A DNA stretch of 64,000 bases, taken from positions 628,501 through 692,500 of the forward strand of contig NZ_RCCC01000001.1 in NCBI RefSeq assembly GCF_003663825.1. The letters run 5' to 3'. A model generated the notes under the pieces. It saw nothing but the letters and a program-made list of their open reading frames with translations. It made no database searches and was not told the origin of the DNA. This DNA comes from Acidovorax sp. 106. GTDB taxonomy: Bacteria > Pseudomonadota > Gammaproteobacteria > Burkholderiales > Burkholderiaceae_C. This document shows positions 27,992 to 36,481 of the stretch, one piece after another. How positions within the stretch are numbered: position 1 is the first letter of the stretch; the number at the start of each line of letters is the position of its first letter. Both the position numbers and the translations under genes were made by a program.

Positions 27992-29194
27992 ATGGAAGCA
28001 CTCAAACAGGGCACGGACGCTCTGTTCATTTTGCTGGGCGCCATCATGGTGCTGGCCATGCACGCAGGCTTTGCCTTTCTGGAGCTGGGCACTGTGCGCA
28101 AAAAGAACCAGGTGAACGCTCTGGTCAAGATTCTGGTGGACTTCTCGGTGTCCACCGTCGTGTACTTCATGGTGGGCTACGGCGTCGCCTACGGCACACA
28201 TTTCTTTGTGGGGGCAGAGACGCTGGTGCTGCAAAGTGGCTATGGGCTGGTGAAGTTCTTCTTTCTGCTCACGTTTGCCGCAGCCATCCCGGCCATCATT
28301 TCGGGCGGCATTGCAGAGCGAGCACGTTTTTGGCCGCAGCTGCTGGCCACGGCGGTCATCGTGGGGTTTGTGTACCCGTTCTTTGAAGGCATCGCCTGGA
28401 ACCAGCACTTTGGCGTGCAGGCCTGGATCAAGTCCCTGACGGGGGAGGAGTTCCATGACTTTGCGGGCTCGGTGGTGGTGCACGCCATGGGCGGCTGGAT
28501 TGCCTTGCCCGCCGTGGTGCTGCTGGGCTCGCGGGCCAACCGCTACCGCAAGGATGGTGCGATCTCGGCCCACCCGCCATCGAACATTCCGTTCTTGGCC
28601 CTGGGTGCCTGGATCCTGATCGTGGGCTGGTTCGGCTTCAATGTGATGAGTGCACAGACGGTAGACAAGCTCTCGGGCCTGGTGGCGGTGAACTCGCTGA
28701 TGGCGATGGTGGGCGGCACACTCGCAGCCCTGGTGATGGGCAAAAACGACCCTGGCTTTGTACACAACGGCCCTTTGGCGGGCCTGGTGGCCGTGTGCGC
28801 AGGGTCTGACCTGATGCACCCACTGGGCGCCCTGGTGGTGGGCGCAGTGGCGGGCGCGATTTTTGTGGCGATGTTCACCCTCACACAGAACAAATGGAAG
28901 ATCGACGACGTGCTGGGCGTTTGGCCACTGCACGGGCTGTGCGGCACCTGGGGCGGTTTGGCTGCGGGCATTTTTGGCAGCAAGGCGCTGGGCGGGCTGG
29001 GCGGCATCAGCTTTGCTGGGCAGCTCATTGGCACGCTGATGGGCGTGGCATGGGCGTTGATAGGCGGTGTGGTGGTCTACGGCGTGCTCAAAGCCACCGT
29101 GGGCCTGCGACTGAGCCAAGAAGAAGAGTTTGATGGCGCCGACCTGTCCATCCACAAGATCAGCGCCACCCCCGACCGCGAGGTGAGCTGGTAA
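27992..29194 (+). CDS. amt: Ammonium transporter (Amt family)
   Basis: Membrane channel for ammonium/ammonia uptake. The start is the ATG in MEALKQGTDALFILLGAIMV, preceded by AGAGGA; 400 residues. It has about eleven hydrophobic segments and family motifs: GFAFLELGTVRKKNQVNALV, GSVVVHAMGGWIALPAVVLL containing the first pore His, and WPLHGLCGTWGGLAAGIFGS with the second pore His. There is no cleavable signal peptide, unlike E. coli AmtB, and no glnK (PII) gene adjacent. The gene is flanked by ribE and a phospholipase-D lipoprotein gene. Confidence 0.94.
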   Translation: MEALKQGTDALFILLGAIMVLAMHAGFAFLELGTVRKKNQVNALVKILVDFSVSTVVYFMVGYGVAYGTHFFVGAETLVLQSGYGLVKFFFLLTFAAAIPAIISGGIAERARFWPQLLATAVIVGFVYPFFEGIAWNQHFGVQAWIKSLTGEEFHDFAGSVVVHAMGGWIALPAVVLLGSRANRYRKDGAISAHPPSNIPFLALGAWILIVGWFGFNVMSAQTVDKLSGLVAVNSLMAMVGGTLAALVMGKNDPGFVHNGPLAGLVAVCAGSDLMHPLGALVVGAVAGAIFVAMFTLTQNKWKIDDVLGVWPLHGLCGTWGGLAAGIFGSKALGGLGGISFAGQLIGTLMGVAWALIGGVVVYGVLKATVGLRLSQEEEFDGADLSIHKISATPDREVSW

Positions 29195-29322
29195 GCCACT
29201 GGCGTGCACAGCGGCCCAGCACAACGCTGCCACGGGTAGGCGCGTTGTCTGACACCCAGGCCCCGTGTGGGTGGGTATACATTGGGACGCAGCCAGCACT
29301 GCGCCACCCACCCCACCCCTGC

Positions 29323-31173
29323 ATGCACCTCGCCCACCCTCACCCGCCAAGCCTTCGCTCCCAGCACCGCAGGCCATTGCCTGGCCCGGCGGGTTGGTCT
29401 TGGGTGGGTTGGATACTGACTGTCGCGGCGCTGGGCGCCGCGCTCACAGGCTGCACGGGTTTGCCTGAACAGGTGGACCGCCCTGTCTCTACAGCGCTGG
29501 CAGACCCTAGCCCAACCCCTTTGGCGCAGTGGGCGCAGACACAACGCAGCGCAGACAAGGCACGCCACCCATCCGGCTTTGTACTGCTGAGCGGTCCCCA
29601 AGCGGCCTACGGCAGCCGCCTGGCGCTGGTGGATGCCGCACAACAAACGCTGGACTTGCAGTACTACGCCATCCACGCGGATGCCAGCACCGAGCGCCTG
29701 CTGCTGGCCGTGGTGGCTGCGGCCCAGCGGGGCGTGAGGGTGCGGGTGCTGCTGGACGACTTTCACAGCACCGGGCGCGATGCCCAAGTGATGCGGCTGG
29801 CGTTTGTGCCCAACATCGAAATGCGCATGTTCAACCCACTGACGGGCGCCCGCAACTCCCAGATGGGGCGCGTGTTCAGCCTGCTGGGCGACTTTTCTCG
29901 CGTGCAGCAGCGCATGCACAACAAGCTGTTCATTGCCGACAACGCCATGGGCATTGCGGGGGGGCGCAACCTGGGCAACGCCTACTTTGGCAACGACGAA
30001 TCCGGCAACTTTGTAGACCTGGACGTGTTGGCCACCGGACCGGTGGTGCAGGCCCTGTCGCGCAGCTTTGACGCGTACTGGAACAACCCACGCGCCTACC
30101 CCGTGCAGTCGCTGATCTCGCGCCCAGAGTTGCTGCGGATGCGCGAGCGCCTGAGCCCGCCCAACGGCCCCCTATCGCCCGATATACAACGCAGGCTGCG
30201 CGAGGGAGAAGCAGGCAGCGCCCTCCCCAGCACCCCGCCCACTAGCGCCGATGGCCCCAGCCCCACCAGCGCTCAACGTGCACGCATCTGGAACCAGCGC
30301 CCACTGGACCTGCGCCAGATGCGTTGGACCTGGGCCCCCGCCGCCGTGCTGGTAGACCAGCCCGCCAAAATCCCCGCTGACGGGACAGAGGCGAGCCCCC
30401 CTCCTTCGCAACCACCCGCTCAGCCGACGGAGTCGATCGGCACGATCACCCCTCCGACCACAGCCCCCGCAAGCAACGCGGTCACCCCACCCGAGCCCCC
30501 CGCCGAAACGGTGGTGGACGGCTTGCTCCAGCTCATGGGGCAAGCCAGCCAAGAGCTGCTCATCGTCTCGCCCTACTTCGTGCCTGGGGCCGACATGAAG
30601 CAGGCATTTGCCAGCGCTATCGCCCGGGGCGTGCGGGTGCGGGTGCTGACCAATTCGCTGGCGTCTAACGATGCGCCTCTGGCCCATGCTGGTTACGCAA
30701 GGCACCGGACTGACTTACTGCAAGCAGGCGTGCAGCTGTATGAAATGCGCAGCGAGCTGTCGGGGCTGCGCAGCGTGTTCCTGGGCACAGGCAGCAGTGG
30801 CGCAGCGGGGGGGGCTTCCGGATCTATGGGTGTGGGCAACTCACGGTCCATGCTGCACTCCAAACTGCTGGTGATGGACGGGCGGCTGCTGGCGGTGGGG
30901 TCGATGAACCTGGACCTGCGCTCACAGCTGCAAAACACCGAAATTGCCCTGCTGATCCAAAGCCGACCCCTGGCCGCCCAGGCCACGCGCCAGATCGAAG
31001 CCGCACTGACCGATGCCGCCTGGCACGTGGTGCTGGATGCGCAGGGCCAACTGGTATGGCGGGCCCCTGCCCACAGCAGCCTGCAAGACGCCACCACCGA
31101 GCCTGACGCCAGCGCCCCGCTGCGCTGGCTGCTGCACCTGATCGGACCACTGGCGCCCGACCATCTGCTGTAG
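29323..31173 (+). CDS. Phospholipase D-family lipoprotein (cardiolipin synthase-like)
   Basis: Two-domain PLD-superfamily protein, about 616 residues from this ATG. The N-terminus has a hydrophobic stretch WILTVAALGAALTGC ending in a lipobox, so it is probably an envelope lipoprotein. The catalytic HKD motifs are MHNKLFIADNAMGIAGGRN in the first domain and MLHSKLLVMDGRLLAVGSMN in the second. A Pro/Ala/Ser/Thr-rich linker separates the domains. It is likely to act on phospholipid (cardiolipin synthase C type), but the substrate is not shown. The start is uncertain: a TTG at 29245 with GGTAGG upstream would add 26 residues, and an internal GTG near the hydrophobic segment is also possible. Confidence 0.85.
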   Translation: MHLAHPHPPSLRSQHRRPLPGPAGWSWVGWILTVAALGAALTGCTGLPEQVDRPVSTALADPSPTPLAQWAQTQRSADKARHPSGFVLLSGPQAAYGSRLALVDAAQQTLDLQYYAIHADASTERLLLAVVAAAQRGVRVRVLLDDFHSTGRDAQVMRLAFVPNIEMRMFNPLTGARNSQMGRVFSLLGDFSRVQQRMHNKLFIADNAMGIAGGRNLGNAYFGNDESGNFVDLDVLATGPVVQALSRSFDAYWNNPRAYPVQSLISRPELLRMRERLSPPNGPLSPDIQRRLREGEAGSALPSTPPTSADGPSPTSAQRARIWNQRPLDLRQMRWTWAPAAVLVDQPAKIPADGTEASPPPSQPPAQPTESIGTITPPTTAPASNAVTPPEPPAETVVDGLLQLMGQASQELLIVSPYFVPGADMKQAFASAIARGVRVRVLTNSLASNDAPLAHAGYARHRTDLLQAGVQLYEMRSELSGLRSVFLGTGSSGAAGGASGSMGVGNSRSMLHSKLLVMDGRLLAVGSMNLDLRSQLQNTEIALLIQSRPLAAQATRQIEAALTDAAWHVVLDAQGQLVWRAPAHSSLQDATTEPDASAPLRWLLHLIGPLAPDHLL

Positions 31174-31193
31174 CCGCCTGGCTAACGCAACCC

Positions 31194-31354
31194 AGTGTCC
31201 CGAGTTGGAGACTCGTCTCATAAAGACGCCGAAATCGCCGCCATGCTGCGTTGCACATCCTCGCGATAGCTTCGGCTATCGCTGTGGTTTGCGCCTTGCC
31301 TAACGACGATTTCGACCTCTTTATTTCATCAACGACCTTCCACCTCGGGACACT
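31194..31354. repeat. 161-bp imperfect palindrome with perfect 11-bp terminal inverted repeats
   Basis: The element starts AGTGTCCCGAG and ends CTCGGGACACT, an exact inverted match. Further in, AAGACGCCGAAATCG matches the reverse complement of CGATTTCGACCTCTTT, and the centre is the hairpin GCGATAGC-TTCG-GCTATCGC. It codes for nothing. The right end overlaps the dusC stop codon. A truncated relative lies at 16793-16833. It is either a miniature transposon-like element or a bacterial interspersed mosaic repeat. Confidence 0.8.
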
Positions 31355-32321
31355 AGCGCGTGCCCGCCTGCGCCTGCAGGGACGCAATCCACAGCGTGAT
31401 GGCGCGCTGGTCCGTCAGGGTGCGCACATGCTCAAAAGCCTGCTCTGCCTCGGGAAAGCGCCTGCGCAGCAGATTCAGCCACTGCTTGAGACGGCCCGCG
31501 CGCTGGCGCGGCTCCAGCCCATCGCACACCAGTTGCCAAAAGGCGGCCAGGTGGGGGAGCAGATCGGCCCACACCACCGTGTCCGTGCCCGCATGCCCGG
31601 CATCGGCCGCCCGGATGGCGCGAGCCAGCCCAGGGTCGGCCACCGCGCCGCGCCCCAGCATCAGCGCCTCGCAGCCTGACACGGCACGGCAGCGCTGGGC
31701 ATCCTCCACGGTCCAGATTTCGCCATTGGCCACCACCGGGATGCGCACGGCCGCACGCACTTCGGGGATCAGCTCCCAATACGCGGGCGGGCGGTAGCCG
31801 TCGGACTTGGTGCGGGCGTGCACCACCAGCTCCACCGCCCCACCGTCTTGCATGGCCTGCGCGCACTCGCGCATCAACGACGTGTCGTTGAAGCCCAGGC
31901 GCATCTTGGCCGACACCGGCAAATGCGCTGGCACGGCGCGGCGCACAGCCGACACCACGGCTGCAATGCGCTCGGGCTCTTGCAGCAGGGCCGCGCCACC
32001 ACCGTGGCGGTTGACCACTTTGGCCGGGCACCCAAAGTTCAGGTCAATGCCTTCCGGCTGCAAGGCCGCCAGCCGCGCGGCGTTCTCGGCCATGCACACC
32101 GGGTCTGAGCCCAGCAACTGAGCGCGCACCGGCACACCCGCCAGGGTGCGGCTGCCGTGCAACAGCTCAGGCACGTAGCGCAAAAACACTTTGTCGGGCA
32201 GCAAAGTGCCCGTGATGCGAATGAACTCGGACACGCACCGGTCCACACCCCCCACCCGGGTAAGCACGTCACGCAACACGAAATCCAGAAGCCCCTCCAT
32301 CGGGGCCAGCAACAACGTCAT
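31353..32321 (-). CDS. dusC: tRNA-dihydrouridine synthase (DusC type)
   Basis: FMN-dependent reductase that makes dihydrouridine in the tRNA D-loop; DusC modifies U16 in E. coli. The 322-residue protein starts MTLLLAPMEGLLDFVLRDVL, and shows QLLGSDPVCMAENAARL, GIDLNFGCPAKVVNRHGGGA with the catalytic Cys, SAKMRLGFND, LVVHARTKSDGYRPPAYWEL and VVANGEIWTVEDA. The N-terminal motif and short length favour DusC over DusA or DusB. Its stop codon lies in the end of the 161-bp repeat. It converges with the phospholipase-D gene. Confidence 0.93.
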   Translation of the reverse strand: MTLLLAPMEGLLDFVLRDVLTRVGGVDRCVSEFIRITGTLLPDKVFLRYVPELLHGSRTLAGVPVRAQLLGSDPVCMAENAARLAALQPEGIDLNFGCPAKVVNRHGGGAALLQEPERIAAVVSAVRRAVPAHLPVSAKMRLGFNDTSLMRECAQAMQDGGAVELVVHARTKSDGYRPPAYWELIPEVRAAVRIPVVANGEIWTVEDAQRCRAVSGCEALMLGRGAVADPGLARAIRAADAGHAGTDTVVWADLLPHLAAFWQLVCDGLEPRQRAGRLKQWLNLLRRRFPEAEQAFEHVRTLTDQRAITLWIASLQAQAGTR

Positions 32322-32394
32322 GCCAACTCACCCAGTCCCATGCGTTTGCGCGCGGCACCCGCAAAATCAAACATAAAAAATGCCTTCAACGCAA

Positions 32395-32430
32395 TCATAT
32401 AAAGCGCTGCAAGCTATCAAATATATAGCA
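32395..32430. repeat. Variant copy of the dispersed palindrome
   Basis: CATATAAAGCGCTGCAAGCT followed by ATCAAATATATAGC: the AAGCGCT-GCAAGCTAT core is one arm of the family palindrome, next to the CTATCAAAT flank seen in other copies. It lies between the divergent dusC and the following unknown gene. Confidence 0.6.
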
Positions 32431-32545
32431 AAACCTGCACACCACCAGATGACACCAGGTGTTCGCTCAGTCATCACCATGTCACGGCCCGCTGTTGCAA
32501 TATCGGCCACTGCCTCCTGCGCCCCCGCCTTTGCCAACGCCCGCC

Positions 32546-33121
32546 ATGCTGCTTATCAAAACCGACAAAGCCCGACAAGAACTGGCACCCGGCATGCGCA
32601 CCCTGAGCCTGCGCGAGCGCTCGCTGCTGCTGTTGGCAGAAGGCAAACCCCAGGCCGAACTGCAAGCCATGTACAACGGCGGTGGCGCCCAGATCGTGGA
32701 GCACCTGTTGAACCAGGGCTACCTGGCGCCAATGGCGCCCACCGCGCCCGCAGCAGCCTCCACAACCCACCCCAACACCCCGCCAAGCCCTGCCAGCGCC
32801 CCCAAGGCAGCACCGGCGACCACAACGGCGAGCCAACCTACCGACAAACCCACCGAGCCCAGTGACGCCCTGCGCTCGCTGGCCGGTGCCCGGATGTACC
32901 TGTTCGACATTTGCGAGCGGCTGTTTGCCCGGCGCGACCCGGCCATGGCCCAGCATTTTCACAGCGCCCTGCGTGCCGCGCGCGACCGCGACAGCATGCT
33001 GGACGTGGGCGAAGCCTTGCTGGAAGAAGTGGCGCAACTCGGGGGCGCGGAACGCGCCCAGACCATCCGCGAGCGCATGACCCAGTTGCTGCCACGCGAA
33101 GCCAGCGCCACACCGGCTTGA
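32546..33121 (+). CDS. Conserved-looking protein of unknown function
   Basis: A 191-residue protein from the ATG of MLLIKTDKARQELAPGMRTL. The N-terminal 60 residues (SLRERSLLLLAEGKPQAELQ, IVEHLLNQGYLAP) resemble a small helical domain that could be DNA- or partner-binding. A Pro/Ala/Thr linker follows (about residues 61-105), then a C-terminal helical part with LAGARMYLFDICERLFARRD. No membrane segment or catalytic motif is visible. I do not recognise the family. The two-domain shape with a PAT linker suggests an adaptor, but this is a guess. It converges with the methyltransferase gene. Confidence 0.68.
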   Translation: MLLIKTDKARQELAPGMRTLSLRERSLLLLAEGKPQAELQAMYNGGGAQIVEHLLNQGYLAPMAPTAPAAASTTHPNTPPSPASAPKAAPATTTASQPTDKPTEPSDALRSLAGARMYLFDICERLFARRDPAMAQHFHSALRAARDRDSMLDVGEALLEEVAQLGGAERAQTIRERMTQLLPREASATPA

Positions 33122-33205
33122 GAGCACAGCCTCAACCCCCACCGATCATCACGGTATGGGAGCCTCAAGACCTGGCACGCCAGGCCAGCCAGGTTGCAGC
33201 GTTGC

Positions 33206-34357
33206 TTATTGGGCAGCGCCCAGGCGCCACAAGGATGTCACCTCGGCAGCCCGCGCAGCGTGCAGGGCATCGGTGGCATCGGTGGCCTTGGCGTGGTGCG
33301 GCTTCACGTCATGGCGGCCCAGCACCTGCAGCCCTGCCTGCGCGATCCACTCCAGCAGCTGGGCACGGGGGCGCAGCTCCAGGTGCTCAGCCAGGTCCGA
33401 CAAGATCAGCCAGCCCTCGCCACCAGGCTCCAGATGTGCAGCCAGGCCTGCCAAAAACCCGCGCAGCATGCCACTGCCCTCGTCGTACACCGCACGCTCG
33501 ATGGGCGAGCTGGCCCGCGCAGGCAACCAGGGCGGGTTGCACACCACCAAGGGCGCGCGCCCTTCGGGAAACAGGTCGGTCTGCAGCAATTCCACACGGC
33601 CCGCCACGCCCAAGCGTTGCAGGTTCTCGCGGGCACAGGCGATGGCACGCGGGTCCTGGTCGGTGGCCACCACGCGCTGCACACCTCGGCGTGCCAGCAG
33701 GGCAGACAACACGCCAGAGCCAACACCCACATCAAAGGCCAGCGCTTTGGATGGCAGCGGCGTTTGCGCCACCAAATCCACATACTCGCCCCGCACGGGC
33801 GAGAACACGCCGTAGTGCGGGTGAATGCGATTGCCCGGCGCAGCCCCCAAGGCGGGCACTTCCACGCCCTTCTTGCGCCACTCGTGCGCGCCCACCAGGC
33901 CCAGCAGCTCGCGCAGCGATGCCACCACGCGCTGGCCGCCGGCAGGGCCCCAGGCCTCGGCGCACGCCTGGCGCAAATCGGGCGCGCGGCGCAGCCCGAT
34001 GGCGTAATCGCCTTCGAGCACGATCAATATCGACGACAGCACCCGCGCCCGCTGCGCCTGGGCCTGCCGGTGCAGGTGAAACGCCTGGGCCGGTGTGGCA
34101 TCGGCCGCTTTTTTGGCGGCTTTGGCTGCAGCCTTGGCGGGCTTGCGGTCGGTGCGGCGCATCAGCGCCTGCAGCAGCATGCGTGCGTTTTGAAAATCGC
34201 CCGTCCACAGCAGGCCTGTGCCTTCGCAGGCGAGGCGGTATGCGGTGTCTGCGGGCAACGTGTCGTCTGCGGCCACTACCCGGCGAGGGGCCGGGGCGCC
34301 GCTCTCAGAGCGCCAGTGGGCGGTGTGGGACTGGCCCTGGCTGCTCCATTCGATCAT
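33206..34357 (-). CDS. Class I SAM-dependent methyltransferase (N-methylating type, NPPW)
   Basis: Predicted S-adenosylmethionine-dependent methyltransferase of 383 residues. The SAM-binding region is ALAFDVGVGSGVLSALLARR (about residues 215-234) with VVATDQDPRAIACARENLQR, and the active-site tetrapeptide is in VCNPPWLPAR. NPPW/NPPY enzymes methylate exocyclic or amide nitrogens, in proteins (PrmC-like) or rRNA (RlmG-like) or DNA. The N-terminal half has a Lys/Ala-rich stretch. It is followed by an acetyltransferase gene only eight bases upstream on the same strand. The substrate is unknown. Confidence 0.82.
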   Translation of the reverse strand: MIEWSSQGQSHTAHWRSESGAPAPRRVVAADDTLPADTAYRLACEGTGLLWTGDFQNARMLLQALMRRTDRKPAKAAAKAAKKAADATPAQAFHLHRQAQAQRARVLSSILIVLEGDYAIGLRRAPDLRQACAEAWGPAGGQRVVASLRELLGLVGAHEWRKKGVEVPALGAAPGNRIHPHYGVFSPVRGEYVDLVAQTPLPSKALAFDVGVGSGVLSALLARRGVQRVVATDQDPRAIACARENLQRLGVAGRVELLQTDLFPEGRAPLVVCNPPWLPARASSPIERAVYDEGSGMLRGFLAGLAAHLEPGGEGWLILSDLAEHLELRPRAQLLEWIAQAGLQVLGRHDVKPHHAKATDATDALHAARAAEVTSLWRLGAAQ

Positions 34358-34365
34358 GGGAGGTA

Positions 34366-34887
34366 TCAGCCGTTGATAGGGCGCTTCAGGCGCACTTCTT
34401 CGATCTTCACGCCGCCGATCACAGCCGTTTTGGCCGTGGACAGCTCGCGCTTGAAACCTGCCATCTCGTGAAAGCGCAGCGCGCGCTCATTGCGCAGCGG
34501 CACCCAGGCGGTGACATTGGTGCAGCCCTCTTCTTGCAGGCCATCACGGGCGGCATCCCACAGGGCCAGGCCCACGCCTTGGTTCCAATGCGTAGGGGCG
34601 GCGTAAATGGCCCAGATTTCACCGGTCGTGGGACGGGATTTTTCATCGCGCGAGCGGTCGTAACCGACGAAGCCGACGATCTTCTCGCCGTCCACGGCCA
34701 CTTGCACCTGTGGCTCGCAATATTCAATGGCCTCGCGCCAGTAGGCCTGGCGCTTTTCGACCGACATGGATTTCAATTGCTCGTCTGGCACCAGTCCTTT
34801 GTAGGCCTCTTGAGCAGAGACAGTGTGGATCTGGGCAATGGCTTTTGCATCGCGAAGCGTGGCGGGACGAACCTGGATACTGGACAT
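34366..34887 (-). CDS. GNAT-family N-acetyltransferase
   Basis: Acetyl-CoA-dependent N-acetyltransferase of unknown substrate. Starting at MSSIQVRPATLRDAKAIAQI, the protein has 173 residues. Conserved parts are the acetyl-CoA-binding region EIWAIYAAPTHWNQGVGLAL (motif A, Q/GxGxA) and VPLRNERALRFHEMAGFKRE (motif B). Its stop is eight bases before the methyltransferase start, so the two are probably one operon. The frame is open upstream to 34989, but that extension lacks family similarity. Confidence 0.87.
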   Translation of the reverse strand: MSSIQVRPATLRDAKAIAQIHTVSAQEAYKGLVPDEQLKSMSVEKRQAYWREAIEYCEPQVQVAVDGEKIVGFVGYDRSRDEKSRPTTGEIWAIYAAPTHWNQGVGLALWDAARDGLQEEGCTNVTAWVPLRNERALRFHEMAGFKRELSTAKTAVIGGVKIEEVRLKRPING

Positions 34888-35051
34888 GGACAAACCGAAC
34901 GAAAACAGGGTGTAAAAAACAAAAAGGATCGGCATTGTCGCCGCAAACGGTTTTCCACCCCTTTGCGCTCGGTTACAGCGCGGGTTCAAAGTGCCTTTTT
35001 CAGGCGCTTTTTGCCTCCTTCAAAAGCCACGAAAACGCCGTGCAAAGCCGC

Positions 35052-35642
35052 TCAGGCAATGGCCATGGCGTTGCCCATGGCACCCGCGGCCATGGCCTGC
35101 GCCGCACGCTGCACCAGGGCGCGCTTGTTGCGCGGGCGGGGCGCATGCACGGCGGGTGGCTGGCCATTGATTGCCCCCAGGCTCAGTACCAGTGTCACGG
35201 TGCGCGAATCGTCCTCACGGTCATCAATGGCATAGGCGCGGTAACTGCCATTGCCCTGCCCATGGCTGCGGCGCACCGCATGAAAAGCCACCCGCGCGCT
35301 CGCCACGCGGCTACCCCCAAAAGGCAGTACCCGCACGCGGGCGTCGCGGTCCAGGGCCAAGCCCAGGCTTCCGGCGCGGTTGATCAAATCGGTGCGCACC
35401 GTGCGCCAGGTTTGCCCGGCATCGGTAGAGAACTGCCAGGTGCCCACCTGGGCGTCCAGCTGCTCGATCACCATGCCCGCGTGCAGCGCCAGCTCAGGGC
35501 AGTTGTCCTGCAGGATCTGGATCACGCTGTTACCCCCCACCCCACCTGCCGCAGGCGACGCGGCGGCGCCTGAGCGGCGCTCTGCAGCGGCGCGCTGCGC
35601 AGTGGAAGACGCGGCAGGAGAACGGTTGGCAAATGCGGTCAT
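35052..35642 (-). CDS. Unknown protein with an adhesin-repeat-like module
   Basis: A 196-residue protein from MTAFANRSPAASSTAQRAAA. After a low-complexity Ala/Ser N-terminus, the central part reads VGTWQFSTDAGQTWRTVRTD, then LGLALDRDARVRVLP and ASARVAFHAVRRSHG. This pattern (GTWQ-S-DGG-TW ... L-ADARVRF-P ... F-AW) is reminiscent of the repeated modules in large RTX/VCBS-type adhesins, present here as a single unit without a signal peptide. The C-terminus is Ala-rich and basic. It diverges from the response regulator gene. The assignment is from memory of the pattern and needs a profile search. Confidence 0.6.
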   Translation of the reverse strand: MTAFANRSPAASSTAQRAAAERRSGAAASPAAGGVGGNSVIQILQDNCPELALHAGMVIEQLDAQVGTWQFSTDAGQTWRTVRTDLINRAGSLGLALDRDARVRVLPFGGSRVASARVAFHAVRRSHGQGNGSYRAYAIDDREDDSRTVTLVLSLGAINGQPPAVHAPRPRNKRALVQRAAQAMAAGAMGNAMAIA

Positions 35643-35772
35643 TTTGAGCCCCTCTGTGGATGTTGAATGCAATGGATGCGATGGTTCTGAGCAAGGTCGG
35701 TACGCATTGACATTTGCACTGCAAGGCACCGTTCAATGCATGGGAGAAAGTCTAGAAAACGGACTGCAGCGC

Positions 35773-35812
35773 GTCCATCGCACAAATGGACTAACAAAAA
35801 TGGACTAGTCCA
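35773..35812. promoter_or_regulatory. Palindromic operator-like array before the response regulator gene
   Basis: GTCCAT (35773-35778), AAATGGACTA (35784-35793) and AAATGGACTA again (35798-35807) are followed by completion of the perfect palindrome TGGACTAGTCCA (35801-35812). Repeated GGAC half-sites this close to the start of a DNA-binding response regulator suggest an operator, perhaps autoregulatory. No experiment or known motif supports this; it is position and symmetry only. Confidence 0.5.
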
Positions 35813-35842
35813 AACGGGTGGTTTGTGGGCAATACTTGGTGG

Positions 35843-36481
35843 ATGTCTGCCCGTCTACTGCTTGTTGATGACCACACCCTGTTTCGCACAGGCTTACGCC
35901 TGATCGTTCAGGACCACCCATCGGTAGGCTCCATCGCAGAAGCGGGCTCTGTGGCTGAAGCCTGCGCACTACAGCTGGCCGATGCAGACCTGGTGCTGCT
36001 GGACATCCAGCTGCCAGGCATGAGTGGCCTGGACGGCCTGCGCCTCATCCGCCAGGCTTGCCCCAAGGCGCGCATCGTGCTGGTGTCTGCCAGCGTGGCC
36101 CCAGATGCAGTGAACGAGGCCCGCATGCGCGGAGCCGACGGTTTTCTACCCAAATCGGCCAGCGGCGAAGACATCCTGGACGCCATCACCTGCGCATTGG
36201 CAGGGCTGCCCTGCTTTCCGGCAGGCAGCGGCCAAGCCCCACCCGCTGTGCGCGGGGCCGGTGCATCGGCCCTCACGGCGCGGCAGCTGGATGTGCTGGC
36301 CCTGCTGTGCGCGGGCAAGCCCAACAAGGTGATTGCCCGCGACCTGGGGCTGAGCGAGAACACCGTGCGGGTGCATGTGGCAGCCATCTTTGGGCAACTG
36401 GGGGTCAACAGCCGCAGTGCGGCGCTGCTCACAGCGCAGCGCATGGGCCTGGTCGCCACACCCAGCCATGACACCCTCTGA
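35843..36481 (+). CDS. NarL/FixJ-family response regulator
   Basis: Two-component response regulator of 212 residues, starting MSARLLLVDDHTLFRTGLRL. The receiver domain has the acidic pocket DDH, the phosphorylated Asp in LVLLDIQLPGMSGLDGL (about residue 53) and the Lys in FLPKSASGEDIL. The C-terminal LuxR-type helix-turn-helix reads LTARQLDVLALLCAGKPNKV and LGLSENTVRVHVAAIFGQLG. The gene overlaps the hybrid kinase gene by 14 bases, so the two are translated from one message. The target genes are unknown. Confidence 0.93.
   Translation: MSARLLLVDDHTLFRTGLRLIVQDHPSVGSIAEAGSVAEACALQLADADLVLLDIQLPGMSGLDGLRLIRQACPKARIVLVSASVAPDAVNEARMRGADGFLPKSASGEDILDAITCALAGLPCFPAGSGQAPPAVRGAGASALTARQLDVLALLCAGKPNKVIARDLGLSENTVRVHVAAIFGQLGVNSRSAALLTAQRMGLVATPSHDTL

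Noticed and set aside
32911..35235. 774-codon open frame on the plus strand
   Set aside because: It spans the antisense of the methyltransferase and acetyltransferase genes and part of two others. Pro/Arg/Ala-rich with no motif, typical of GC-rich shadows.
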